Positions 42,857 through 54,000 of a DNA stretch of 64,000 nt are shown piece after piece. The DNA comes from Paracoccus indicus (GTDB lineage: Bacteria; Pseudomonadota; Alphaproteobacteria; Rhodobacterales; Rhodobacteraceae), in the NCBI RefSeq assembly GCF_003056335.1, contig NZ_PYWA01000008.1, positions 1 through 64,000 of the forward strand, given 5' to 3'. The position numbers were made by a program, and so were the translations under genes. Every line of letters starts with the position of its first letter. The first letter of the stretch is position 1. The notes under the pieces are model-generated. The model saw nothing but the letters and a program-made list of their open reading frames with translations. It searched no databases and was not told the origin of the DNA.

Positions 42857-43660
42857 TCAGGTGGGGTGGCGGCGGGCCTTGCGACCGATCACGTCCAGGC
42901 GCGGCTCGGCCGCCAGCAGGCGTCGGGTATACTCGTCGGCGGGGCTGTCCATCACCTGACGCATGGGACCGGTTTCCACGATGCGGCCGTCCTTCATGAC
43001 GGCGACGCTGTCGCAGATCTCGTCCACGACGCCTAGGTTATGGGTGATGAACAGCACGGCGATGCCATGTTCGGCGCGCAGTTTCAGGACCAGATCAAGG
43101 ATCTGCCGCTGCACCGTCAGATCCAGCGCCGAGGTCGCCTCATCCGCGACCAGCAGACGGGGGCGGGTGATCAGCGCGCGGGCGATGGCGATGCGCTGGC
43201 GCTGACCGCCGCTGAACTCATGCGGGAAACGGTCCTGGGCTGCGGGCTCCAGGCCGACACCCTGCAGCAGGCTGCCGATCAGGTCGCGGCGGGCCGCCCC
43301 TTTGGGGGCGTCAGGGTCCAGATGCAGCGGTTCGGCGATGATACGACCGACGCGATGACGCGGGTCCAGCGAGCCATAGGGGTCCTGGAACACCATCTGG
43401 AAATCGCGCCGCGCCCTGCGCAGATCGCGGGGGGACATGGCAAAGATGTCGCGACCCGCGATGCTAACGCTGCCGGCGGTGGGTCGGTCCAGCCCCATGA
43501 CGATCCGCGCCAGCGTGGATTTTCCGGACCCGGATTCGCCGACAACCCCGAGGATCTGCCCGGCTTCCAGCGTCAGGGAAACCCCGTCCAGCGCCTTGAC
43601 CACGCCCTGACCCAAACCGAAGTGCCGCGTCAGGTGATCGACCTGCAACAGGGGCGTCAT
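42857..43660 (-). CDS. Peptide ABC transporter ATP-binding protein, second ATPase
   Basis: A 267-residue ATPase of the OppF/DppF/GsiA type. Walker A G-E-S-G-S-G-K-S-T-L at about 41-50, a Q-loop D-F-Q-M-V-F-Q-D-P-Y-G-S-L-D-P-R, signature E-F-S-G-G-Q-R-Q-R-I-A-I-A-R-A, Walker B L-L-V-A-D-E-A-T-S-A-L-D, and the oligopeptide-type C-terminal extension. It overlaps the first ATPase gene by four bases; the two ATPases form the heterodimer typical of dipeptide transporters. Confidence 0.93.
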   Translation of the reverse strand: MTPLLQVDHLTRHFGLGQGVVKALDGVSLTLEAGQILGVVGESGSGKSTLARIVMGLDRPTAGSVSIAGRDIFAMSPRDLRRARRDFQMVFQDPYGSLDPRHRVGRIIAEPLHLDPDAPKGAARRDLIGSLLQGVGLEPAAQDRFPHEFSGGQRQRIAIARALITRPRLLVADEATSALDLTVQRQILDLVLKLRAEHGIAVLFITHNLGVVDEICDSVAVMKDGRIVETGPMRQVMDSPADEYTRRLLAAEPRLDVIGRKARRHPT

Positions 43661-44448
43661 GGCGCATCTCCCAGGGTTTCCCGCACCCGACGCGGCATCG
43701 CGTCCAGCAGGCTGCGGGTATAGTCGTGGCCGGGGCTGCGCAGAATGCGCTCGGTCGGGCCATGTTCGATCATCGTGCCGCGATACATGACCAGCGTGTT
43801 ATCCGCGATCCGCGCGATCACCCCGGGATCATGCGAGATCAGCATCAGCGCGATCCCCAGATCGCTCACCAGATCGTCCAGAATGTCCAGGATGCGCGCC
43901 TGAACGGTCACATCCAGCGCGGTCGTCGGCTCATCCGCGATCAGCAGGTCGGGTTTCATGGCAAGCGCCATGGCAATGCCGACACGCTGGCGCTGGCCGC
44001 CCGAAAGCTCATGCGGGAAGCTGTCGATGCGTTCGGTCGCGCGGGCGATGCGGACCATCTGCATCAGGTCAAGCGCGCGTTTGCGGGCGTCGTGGCGGGA
44101 CATGGACTGGTGCAGGATCAACCCCTCGGCGATCTGCGCGCCGATGCGCATGGCGGGGTTCAGCGCGGTCATCGGTTCCTGAAAGATCATGCCGATGCGA
44201 TTGCCGCGCAGGCGGCACAGATCGCGCTCCGGCATCGTCAGGATGTCGCGCCCGTCGAAACCGATGCGCCCCGTGGCCTGCGCGGTGCCCGGCAGCAACC
44301 CCATCACTGCCAAGGCCATCACCGATTTGCCCGATCCGGATTCGCCCACCACCCCAAGCGTCCGCCCCCGTTCCAGCGACAAATCGATACCGTGCAGCAC
44401 CTGCCGGTTGCCGAAGGTGACGCGCAGATCGCGGATCTCCAGCATCAT
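43657..44448 (-). CDS. Peptide ABC transporter ATP-binding protein, first ATPase
   Basis: A 263-residue ATPase of the OppD/DppD type: Walker A G-E-S-G-S-G-K-S-V-M-A, Q-loop G-M-I-F-Q-E-P-M-T-A-L-N-P, signature E-L-S-G-G-Q-R-Q-R-V-G-I-A-M-A and Walker B L-L-I-A-D-E-P-T-T-A-L-D. The start at 44448 overlaps the stop of the permease gene upstream; a longer frame upstream is a shadow. Its C-terminus (I-L-R-S-P-G-H-D-Y-T-R-S-L-L-D-A-M-P) is typical of this subfamily. Confidence 0.93.
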   Translation of the reverse strand: MMLEIRDLRVTFGNRQVLHGIDLSLERGRTLGVVGESGSGKSVMALAVMGLLPGTAQATGRIGFDGRDILTMPERDLCRLRGNRIGMIFQEPMTALNPAMRIGAQIAEGLILHQSMSRHDARKRALDLMQMVRIARATERIDSFPHELSGGQRQRVGIAMALAMKPDLLIADEPTTALDVTVQARILDILDDLVSDLGIALMLISHDPGVIARIADNTLVMYRGTMIEHGPTERILRSPGHDYTRSLLDAMPRRVRETLGDAP

Positions 44449-45263
44449 GCGCGCTGTCCCCGCCGTGGATCGGTCAGGTCGCGCAATCCGTCGCCCAGCA
44501 GGTTCAGCCCCAGCACGGTGATCGCGATGGCCAGCCCCGGTGCAAGCACCAGATGGGGTGCGCTGCCCAGAAAGGTCTGGCTTTCCGACAGCATCCGCCC
44601 CCAGCTGGGGGTGGGCGGCGACACGCCCATGCCAAGGAAGGACAGCCCCGCCTCGGACAGGATGGCAAGGCCGGTCTGGATGGCCAGCTGCACGATGATC
44701 TGCGGCATGATGTTCGGCAGCACATGTTCCGCCGTGATGCGCGCGTCGCTCTTGCCCGCCATGCGGGCGGCGGCGATATAGTCGCGCGCCCAGTTCTGGA
44801 TGGCGGCAGCGCGGCTGATGCGGGCAAAGACCGGCACCATGAAGCAGCCGATGGCGGTGATGGCCGTCACCGCCCCCGGCCCCAGCAGCGCCCCCAGCAG
44901 GATGGCCGAGAGGATCGGCGGAAAGGCAAACAGCACGCCGTTCAGCGACATCACCAGACGCTCGGTCCGGCCACCGCGGGCGGCGGCGGTCACGCCCAGC
45001 AGCGTGCCCAGGGCCCCGCCGATGGCCGTCGCCACCACTGCGATCCCAAGCGAGGTCCAGGCCCCCGCCATGATGATCGACAGCACGTCCCGCCCGATCT
45101 GGTCGGTCCCGAACCAATGCGCCGCGTTCGGCGCCTGCAGGCGGGCCATGATGTCCATGGCCGTCGGATCGGCGGGCGTCCAGATGCGGCTGACCAGCGC
45201 CGCCCCCGCCACCAAAACTGTGATCACCCCGCCCAGGATCAGCGAGATGTGCCAGCGGCTCAT
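44445..45263 (-). CDS. Peptide ABC transporter permease (DppC-like)
   Basis: A 272-residue inner-membrane permease with about six helices. It shows the DppC/OppC pattern: F-G-T-D-Q-I-G-R-D-V-L-S near residues 51-62 and the EAA-type loop A-R-D-Y-I-A-A-A-R-M-A-G-K-S near 170, then G-L-S-F-L-G-M-G-V-S-P-P-T-P-S-W-G. The ATG at 45263 overlaps the DppB-like stop by four bases. Confidence 0.93.
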   Translation of the reverse strand: MSRWHISLILGGVITVLVAGAALVSRIWTPADPTAMDIMARLQAPNAAHWFGTDQIGRDVLSIIMAGAWTSLGIAVVATAIGGALGTLLGVTAAARGGRTERLVMSLNGVLFAFPPILSAILLGALLGPGAVTAITAIGCFMVPVFARISRAAAIQNWARDYIAAARMAGKSDARITAEHVLPNIMPQIIVQLAIQTGLAILSEAGLSFLGMGVSPPTPSWGRMLSESQTFLGSAPHLVLAPGLAIAITVLGLNLLGDGLRDLTDPRRGQRA

Positions 45264-46207
45264 GCCCGCCCCCTCAGCCGCGGGTCCAGCCGAGCATAGA
45301 GCGCATCGGTCCCGGCATTCACCACCAGCACGATGACTGCGAACAGCAGGACGACGTTCTGCACCACGATCAGATCGCGCTGCGACAGCGCCTGATAGGC
45401 CAGCGTGCCGATGCCGGGCAGGTTGAAGACGTTTTCGACCAGCACCGCGCCGGAAATCAGGAAGGGGATCTGCAGCCCCAGCATCGTCACCACCGGCAGC
45501 AGCGCGTTCGGCACGACATGCCGCCACAGGGCACGGCGGCGCGACAGGCCCTTGGCGCGGGCGGTGCGGACGAAATCCTCGGATGCGATGTCCAGGACGG
45601 CGGCGCGGGTGACGCGGGTCAGGACTGCCGCCTGCGGGATGGCCAGCGCGATGGCGGGCAGGACCAGCGAACGGATCGCGCCGATCCCCGCATCGCCCCA
45701 GCCCGGAAAGCCGCCCGTCGGAAACCAGCGCAGCTTTAATGCGAAGCCAAGGATCAGCAGCAGCCCGATCCAGAAGTTCGGCACCGCGATCCCCATCTGC
45801 GCAAAGACCGAGGCCAGCCCGTCGCCCGCACGCCCCGGACGCGCCGCGGCCATCACCCCAAGCGGGACCGAGACCACGACCGCCAACACCGTCGCCATCA
45901 GCGTCAGCGGCAGCGTCACCAGCATCCGTTCCGCGATCAGCCCCGCCACCGGCACGCCATAGGTATAGGACTGCCCCAGATCGCCCGTCACGACTCCGCC
46001 CAGCCAGGCCGCGTATCGCACCATCAGCGGTCGATCCAACCCCAGCTGGCTGCGCAACGCCGCCAGCGTGTCGGCCTGCGCCGAGGTGCCCAGCATGATC
46101 TCGGCCGGATCGCCGGGGGCGGCTTCGATCGCCAGGAAGATCACCAGCGATGTCACCAGCAGCATCAGCAGCGCCGCCGCCAGCCTGCGCAATCGGGTCG
46201 GGATCAT
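45260..46207 (-). CDS. Peptide ABC transporter permease (DppB-like)
   Basis: A 315-residue inner-membrane permease with six helices. It opens with the usual DppB helix and A-P-G-D-P-A-E-I-M-L-G, then L-G-L-D-R-P-L-M-V-R-Y and G-D-L-G-Q-S-Y-T, and carries the loop F-V-R-T-A-R-A-K-G-L-S-R-R-R-A-L-W-R-H. It follows the binding-protein gene by seven bases. Confidence 0.93.
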   Translation of the reverse strand: MIPTRLRRLAAALLMLLVTSLVIFLAIEAAPGDPAEIMLGTSAQADTLAALRSQLGLDRPLMVRYAAWLGGVVTGDLGQSYTYGVPVAGLIAERMLVTLPLTLMATVLAVVVSVPLGVMAAARPGRAGDGLASVFAQMGIAVPNFWIGLLLILGFALKLRWFPTGGFPGWGDAGIGAIRSLVLPAIALAIPQAAVLTRVTRAAVLDIASEDFVRTARAKGLSRRRALWRHVVPNALLPVVTMLGLQIPFLISGAVLVENVFNLPGIGTLAYQALSQRDLIVVQNVVLLFAVIVLVVNAGTDALYARLDPRLRGRA

Positions 46208-46214
46208 CGGCGGC

Positions 46215-47711
46215 TCACTTTGTCCAGCGGGCGTCGGTCATGTCGTTGGCAGGCACCGGCCCGTTTTCCCAGACCCCTTCCAGGCCCGCCTTCCAGACGC
46301 CCAGCTTTGGATAGGAAAACAGGAACAGCGCCGGCAGGTCGCGGGCCAGCATCTCCTGCGCGGCGCGATAGCCCTCCCGCCGCTCCGCGTCGGTCGTCGC
46401 AGAGGCGATGGCGTCCATCTGGTCGCGGAAGGCGGGGTTGTCATAGTTGAAGTAATAGGGATCGCGGGCATAGATGCCGATGTCCAAGGGTTCGGCATGG
46501 CCGATGATAGTCATGTCGTAATTGGTGTCCTTGAACACATCCTGAATCCAGGCCGCCGGAAAATCCGAGGTCTGGATGTTCGCCGTCACCCCGATCTGCG
46601 CGAAGAAGGCCTGCATGATCTGGGCCGAGCGTTGGGCGTAATCGCGGTTCGGCACCTTGAAATCAAAGCTGAAGCCATCGCCATGCCCCGCCTCGGCCAG
46701 CAGGGCGCGGGCCTTTTCGGGATCATAGGGAAACAGCTCGGTCAGGTCCTGATAGAGCGGATTTGCGGGCGAGAAATGCGTGCCGATGGGGGTGCCTTGG
46801 CCCGCGCTGACGGCCTCGACCAGGCTGGGGCGGTCGATGGCCATCATCAGCGCCTGCCGCACGCGCAGGTCGTCGAAGGGCGGGTGGGCGTTGTTCATGC
46901 CGGCCACGACCTCCATCTCGCCCGCGCCGGAGACGGCGGTGAAGCCCGGATCATCGGTGAATTGCGCGAAAAGCTCGGGCGCGCTGAGGTCACCAACGAT
47001 GTCCACCTGGCCCGATTGCAGCGCCGCCGCCTGCGCCTGCGCATCACCGATGAAGCGGGCGGTCACACCGGAAACCTCAGGGGCATCGCCCCAATAGCCG
47101 TCCCATGCCGACATGATGACCCGGTCGCCCTTGCGCCATTCATCGACCTTGAAGGGGCCGGTGCCGACGGGGGTGGTGCCATTGGTATCGGTCGAGGACG
47201 GCTCGACCATGACGGCGGCGGGATAACCCAGCCAATAGAGCAGATCGGCATTCCGACCTGAAAGTTTCAGGACCAGCGTCTGCGGATCGGGGGCCTGCAC
47301 GTCCGCGATGGCGGTGTAATTGGCCTTCTGGCCGTTGGTCGATCCCTCGGACAGGATGCGGTCGATGGCGAACTTGGCGACGGCGCTGTCGAAGGGGACG
47401 CCGTTCTGGAAGGTGACGCCCTCACGCAGCGTGAAGCCATAGGTCAGACCATCGTCCGACACGGTCCATTCGGTCGCCAGCTGCGGCACGATCTGGCCGT
47501 CGCGGTCGATTGCGACCAGCCCCTCGAAGACGTTCTGCCAGGTGACCTGTCCCGCCGCCACCGGCGACGACACCGTCGGGTCCAGCCCCTGCGGTTCGAC
47601 CGATTGGGCGAATGTCACGCCTTTGGCATCCTGCGCCAAACCCGCCGTGCCGGCCGCCAGCAGGACGGCCAGGCAACCGCCAGCCAGCGAAAGAAGGTGT
47701 CTGGTCATCAT
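46215..47711 (-). CDS. Peptide ABC transporter periplasmic binding protein (family 5)
   Basis: A 498-residue exported binding protein of SBP family 5 (DppA/OppA). The signal peptide is M-T-R-H-L-L-S-L-A-G-G-C-L-A-V-L-L-A-A-G-T-A-G-L-A-Q. The mature part shows the family pattern (Q-N-V-F-E-G-L-V, L-A-T-E-W-T-V-S-D-D-G-L-T-Y-G-F-T-L-R-E-G-V-T-F-Q-N-G). The ATG at 47711 is preferred because GGGGA lies eight bases upstream; an in-frame ATG at 47726 is weaker. It is the first gene of the transporter-amidase operon. Ligand unknown; the linked amidase hints at an amidated substrate. Confidence 0.92.
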   Translation of the reverse strand: MMTRHLLSLAGGCLAVLLAAGTAGLAQDAKGVTFAQSVEPQGLDPTVSSPVAAGQVTWQNVFEGLVAIDRDGQIVPQLATEWTVSDDGLTYGFTLREGVTFQNGVPFDSAVAKFAIDRILSEGSTNGQKANYTAIADVQAPDPQTLVLKLSGRNADLLYWLGYPAAVMVEPSSTDTNGTTPVGTGPFKVDEWRKGDRVIMSAWDGYWGDAPEVSGVTARFIGDAQAQAAALQSGQVDIVGDLSAPELFAQFTDDPGFTAVSGAGEMEVVAGMNNAHPPFDDLRVRQALMMAIDRPSLVEAVSAGQGTPIGTHFSPANPLYQDLTELFPYDPEKARALLAEAGHGDGFSFDFKVPNRDYAQRSAQIMQAFFAQIGVTANIQTSDFPAAWIQDVFKDTNYDMTIIGHAEPLDIGIYARDPYYFNYDNPAFRDQMDAIASATTDAERREGYRAAQEMLARDLPALFLFSYPKLGVWKAGLEGVWENGPVPANDMTDARWTK

Positions 47712-48060
47712 CTTGTCCCCATTCATGGATGCCACGATCCCGATCCCTTTGCCCCAATGTGACCGAACGAGGGGTGCTGGCAACCACCTATCTGGCCCGA
47801 CATCCCGGATCGGCCCTTACCGGAAGGCGACCAAAATTGCACGATGTGCACCCCGCCCGCGAAATCATCCGCTTGCCACATGAATGCGCAATTGGCCATC
47901 ATGCCGACACCAAGCCGTCAAATTGCCGTTACGAAAGCCCGTTAACCATCTTGGCAAAAGCTGGCCGGACCAGTGTCACGACCATCCCGCATGCGTTTCC
48001 GGGGCTGTTGCGATCCGTCGCGCCCATGACATGCCTGCCCAACCAGAGCGAGAGCCTCCG
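47712..48060. other. Divergent intergenic region upstream of the nuclease gene
   Basis: A 349-base gap between the divergent transporter operon and the large secreted nuclease gene. The centre (47870-47960) is comparatively A+T-rich and is the likely place for both promoters. I looked for a Pho box, which would make sense for a nuclease/nucleotidase, and saw no convincing direct repeats. A weak GAGAG is the only ribosome-binding candidate before 48061. Confidence 0.35.
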
Positions 48061-51000
48061 ATGACCGCGATCTTCATCAACGAATTCCACTATGACAACG
48101 CCGGTGCCGACGAAGGCGAGTTCGTCGAGATCGCAGGCCCTGCGGGCACCGATCTGACCGGGTGGAGCGTTGTCCTCTACAATGGCAACAACGGCGCGAT
48201 GTACGGGACGCTGCCGCTGTCGGGGGTGTTGGCGGATCTGGGGCAGGGGTATGGCACGCTGGTCGTTCCCGCCCCCGGCATCCAGAATGGATCGCCCGAC
48301 GCGATCGCGCTGGTCGATGCTGCGGGCGCGGTCGTCCAGTTCCTTGGCTACGAAGGGTCGATGACAGCGGTGGACGGGCCTGCGGCGGGCATGACCTCGG
48401 TCGACGTTGGCGTGGCCGAGGATGGCGGCACCGCCGTCGGCATGTCGCTGCAACTGACCGGATCGGGCGCCGAGGCTGCCGATTTCACCTGGGCGCCCGC
48501 ATCCGAGGCGACGCCCGGCGCGGCCAATACCGGCCAGGATTTCGTCACCGGCCCCGCTGTTACCACCTATGCCATCGCCGATGCAGAGGCGGTCGAGGGT
48601 GATGCGGGCACCACCCTGATGACCTTCACCGTCACCCGCAGCGACGCAACCGGCGCGGCCAGCCTTGATTTCGCCACATCGGATGGCACCGCCACGGCGG
48701 GCAGCGATTACACCGCCGCCACCGGCACGGTCGATTTCGCCGACGGCCAGACCGCCGCCCAGATCCAGATCGCCATTACCGGCGATACCGATGCCGAACT
48801 GCCCGAGACCTTCAGCGTCACCTTGACCGACCCGACCGGCACGCTGGCCATCACGCAGGCCACCGCCCAAGGCACGATCCTGAACGATGAGGTCACGCTG
48901 ATCTCGACCATCCAGGGGAACGCCGAAACGCAGGGCGCGAACCCTGCCGGCGGATATGACAACCGCGACGCCAGCCCGCTGGTCGGGCAGGTCGTGACCG
49001 TCGATGCCATCGTCGTGGGTGATTTCCAGAACGGCGACGGCGACGAGGCCCGCAGCCTTGGCGGCTTCTACCTGCAGGAACAGGACGTGGATGCGGATGG
49101 CGATGCGGGCACGTCCGAAGGCATCTTCGTCTTCGACGGCAGCTTCGGCACCGACGTCCAGATCGGCGACCGCGTGCGCGTCACCGGCACCGTTGGCGAA
49201 TATTTCGGCCAGACCCAGATCGGCAGCGTCACCGACATCCAGATCGTGTCCCAAGGCAACCCGCTGCCGACGGCGGCCGTGCTGCAGCTGGGCGGCGATG
49301 TCTCGCGCGATCAGTCGGGCGGTTATCAGGCCGATCTGGAAGCCCATGAAGGCATGCTGATCACCGTGCCCGACACGCTGACCATCACCGAACAGTTCCA
49401 GCTGGACCGCTTCAACGAGATCACGCTGTTCGACACGAACGGCTTCGAACAGACGGGTCCGGGCGGCACGACCATCACCGGCGAACGCCCCTTCACCTAC
49501 ACCCAGTTCAACACCCCCGATGCTGCCGGCAACGACGCCTATCTGCAGGAGGTCGGCAGCCGACAGGTCGTCTATGACGACGGGTTGAACCAGCAGAACC
49601 AGCCCATCGGCAATCTGGACGGGTTCCAGGGCTATTCCGACGCCACCGCGCCCTCGATGGGCGACACGGTCACGGACCTGACGGGTGTGCTGGATTACCA
49701 ATGGGCGGGCAATGCGGCCTCGGGGGCGACCTGGCGCATCCGGGGGACGCAGGACGGGCAGAACACGTTCGAGGACACGAACCCCCGCCCCGACGCCATC
49801 GCCGAGGTAGCGGGCGACATCAAGATCGCCAGCATGAACGTGCTGAACTTCTTCACCTCGATCGACGGGTCGGGCAACGAAGGCGTGGGGCCGGGTCTTG
49901 ACCAGCAGGGTCGCGGTGCCGACAGCGTCGAGGAATACGACCGCCAGCTGGCCAAGCTGACCACCGCCATCGAGGGCACGGGCGCCCATATCATCGGGCT
50001 GGTCGAACTGGAGAACGACTTCCTTGATCCGGGCATGGCCCCCGGCGCAACCGGCGCGCAGGGCGACCGCGGCCTGCCGATCGAGGCCATCGTGGCATCG
50101 CTGAACGACAGCGCGGGCGCAGAGGTCTGGGCCTGGGTCGATCCGGGCAGCGAATTCGTCGGCGATGACGCCATTGCCGGTGGCATGATCTATCGCGCGG
50201 ACATGGTGCAGGTCGCACCGGGCACCGCGCCCGCCTTCCTGACGGACGCCCAGGTCGATCCGGCGCTGCTGTCGCAAAGCACCACCGGCAGCATCTTCGA
50301 CGGCCCCTCGACCAGCCGCGCGCCCTTGGCCGCCACATTCGAGACGCTGTCGGGTGGCGACCAGATGACCGTCGTCGTCAACCACTTCAAATCCAAGGGC
50401 GGCAGCGGTGAAGGCGCGGATGCCGATGCGGGCGACGGTGCCGGCAACTTCAACAACCAGCGCCTGCTGGCCGCGCAGGCGCTGGACGACTGGCTGGGAA
50501 CGAACCCGACCGGATCGGACACGCCGAACCTGCTGCTGCTGGGCGATCTGAACTCCTATGCGTCCGAGGATCCCCTGGCCTATCTGGTCGACACCGCGGG
50601 CTTCGTCGATCTGGCCGCCGAATTCGTGGAACTGGGCTATTCCTACCTCTTCGACGCGATGCTGGGCGGGTTGGATTACGCGCTGGCCTCGCTTGAAATG
50701 TTCAACCACATCGTCGATGCGATCGAATGGAACATCAACTCGGACGAGGCCGACGCGCTGGACTACAACCTCGATTTCGGGCGCGATCCTTCGGTCTTCG
50801 ACGGCGACACGCCCTATCGCGCATCCGACCACGACCCGATCGTGGTGGGCATCGACTTCGACAAGGATGACAGCCCGGTCACGCCCGCCATCTATGAGGG
50901 TGCCAGCTTCAACGGCGACATCACGCCCACCGATGCGCTGACGCTGGACCACAAAGGTTCCTTCAGCCTTGCGGGTGCCGAGATTGCGGCCCATGCGGCG

Positions 51001-54000
51001 GGACGTCTTTATGTCACCGCATCGACCGGCCTGCAGATCGTGGACATCGCCGACCCCTCGGCGCCCGTGCTGACCAAATCCATCGACTTCACGGCGGCGG
51101 ACTACGGCTTCGCCTCGACCGACATCACCTCGGTCGCGACGAACGGCAGCGTCGTTGCAGTGGCCCTGCCCGCCGACCCCAAGACGGACGCGGGGCAGGT
51201 GGTCATCCTTGATTTGGACGGCAATCTGGTCACCAGCTTCGATGCGGGCGCGCTGCCCGACATGCTGACCTTCACCCCCGACGGCACCAAGCTGCTGGTC
51301 GCGAACGAGGGGGAGCCTGCCGATCTGTCGGTGTCGAACCCCAAGGGCGGCGTGACGGTGATCGACCTTGTCGCGGGCACGGCCACGCAGGTGGATTTCA
51401 CCGCATTCGATGGTCAGGAAAACGCCCTGCGCCAGGCCGGCGTGCGCATCTTCGACGGCCAGAGCGTCTCCGACGACCTAGAGCCGGAATATATCGCCGT
51501 CTCGGCCGACGGGCTGACCGCGATGGTGACGCTGCAAGAGGCGAATGCCGTCGCCGTCCTTGACCTGACCACCAACACTTTCGACCGCATCGTTCCCCTT
51601 GGCGGCAAGGATTTCGCAGGGCTGCTGGCCGATTTCTCGGACCGCGACGACGGCATCAACCTGACGACGAGCAATCCGGTGATTGGGCAGTTCATGCCGG
51701 ATGCCATCTCCTCATATACCGGTGCGGATGGGCGCGACTACTATGTCATCGCCAATGAAGGTGACGACCGCGACGACTTCGCCCCGGACGGCGACAGCAC
51801 GCGCCTGAAGGATGCGACGCTGGACCCGACCACCTTCCCGGACGCCGAAGCCCTGCAGGCCGACGAAAATCTGGGCCGCCTGAACGTCTCGGGGTCGTCG
51901 TTGCTGGATGGCGATACGGATGGCGACGGCGATATCGACCAGATCCTGACCTATGGGGGGCGGTCGTTCTCGATCCTGGATCAGGACGGTCGGATGGTCT
52001 TCGACAGCGGCGACGCGCTGGAACGCATCATCGCCGAACAATACCCCGAGCTGTGGGATGACGGGCGGTCCGACAACAAGGGCCCCGAGCCCGAAGGCGT
52101 CACCATCGGTCGGATCGGCGACAGCACCTATGCCTTCGTCGGGCTGGAGCGTGCCAATACCACGATGATCTTCGACATCACCGATCCCGCCGATGTCAGC
52201 TTCGTCACCGCAGCCGGACAGGCGGGCGACATCGCCCCCGAAGGCACGCTGTTCATCCCCGCCGAGGACAGCCCCACGGGCGAGGCGCTCTATGTCGTCA
52301 CCAACGAAGGCTCGGCCACCATTGGCATCTATGGGGTCGAGGAAACGCCCGCACCCACGCAGGACAGGTTCACGCTGGAACTGCTGCACTTCTCGGACCA
52401 GGAGGGATCGACCAGCGCGCTGGCCGATGCGCCGAACCTTTCGGCGGTGCTGAACGGTCTGCGGGCGCAGGATCTGGGCGATGACGGCATCGCCGACAAT
52501 ACGCTGACGCTGTCGTCCGGGGATGCCTTCATCGGGTCGCCCTTCTATGACGCATCAGGGGCGGTCTTCGGGTCGAAGGGTATTGCCGATATCCAGATCC
52601 AGAACGAGCTGGGCGTCCAGGCCATGTCGCTTGGCAACCATGAATTCGACTTCGGCACCGCCAACCTTGCCGGGCTGATCAGCGGTGATGCGCCGGGTGA
52701 CATCCTTGGCGCGGATTTCGCGGGTGCGATGTTCCCCTATCTGTCGGCGAACCTCGACTTCTCGACCGATCCGGCCCTTGCCCCGCTGCAGGTTGCGGGC
52801 GGTCAGGCCCCGCAGGCGGGCACGGTCACCTCATCCGTGGTCATGTCGGTGGACAGCGAACAGACCGGCCAGACCGAACTGGTGGGCATTGTGGGGGCGA
52901 CCACCCCGACGCTGGCCCGCATCGCATCGCCCGGTTCGGTGGGCATCACGCCGGGCACCTTCGACAACGATCCGACCCCCGAACAGCTGGACGCCCTTGC
53001 CGCCCAGATCCAGGCCGAGGTCGACGCCCTGCTGGCCGCCAATCCCGGCATGGACAAGGTGATCCTGCTGGCCCACATGCAGGTTCTGGGTATCGAGGAA
53101 CAGCTGGCCCCGCGCCTGTCGGGCGTCGATGTGATCGTGGCGGGCGGGTCGAACACGCGCCTGTTCGATGAAAACGACCGCCCGCGCGACGGCGACAGCG
53201 ATCAGGGGCAATACCCGATCTTCACCACCGATGCCGACGGCAATCCCATCGCTGTGGTCAATACCGACGGCAGCTACAAATACGTCGGGCGTCTGGTCGT
53301 CGATTTCGACGAGGACGGGCACATCATCCCCGAAAGCTATGACGCGGGCGTCTCGGGGGCCTATGCGACCGACGATCAGGGCGTTGCCGATCTGGGGGCG
53401 CAGGATCTGGTCGATCCCGAGATCCAGGCCATCGTCGATCAGCTCGAGGATCAGATCGTCGCGACGCAATCCAACGTCTTCGGCTACTCCGACGTCTTCC
53501 TGAACGGCAACCGCACCGGCACGGATGCGGGCGGCGATACCGACGGCGTGCGGACGCAGGAAACCAATCTGGGCAACCTGACCGCCATGGCCAACCTGGA
53601 TTACGCCAAGGGATATGACGGCAGCGTCATGGTCTCGATCAAGAACGGCGGGGGCATTCGGGCATCCATCGGGGAAACGGTGGTGCCCGCGGGTGGCACG
53701 GCACCCTTGCGCCTTCCCAATGGGGAATTGGTCGATGGCGACGGCAATGTCATCAAGCCCGAGGGCGCAATTTCCCAGAACGACATCGCCTCGGCGCTGG
53801 CCTTCAACAACGGGCTGTCGCTGGTGACCCTGTCCCCGGCCGAGCTGCTGCAGATCCTGGAACATGCGGCGGCATCCTCGGGCGGGGGGGCCTTCGGGCA
53901 GTTCGCGGGCATCAGCTTCAGCTTCGATCCCGACCTGCCGGCGGGTGAACGGGTGATGCAGGCCGATATCGTCGACGAGAACGGCGCATCCACCCTGGCC

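Noticed and set aside
47929..50994. A 1021-codon minus-strand frame opposite the secreted nuclease
   Set aside because: Repetitive Val/Gly/Asp/Arg content caused by the Asp/Gly-rich sense strand; no recognisable motif.
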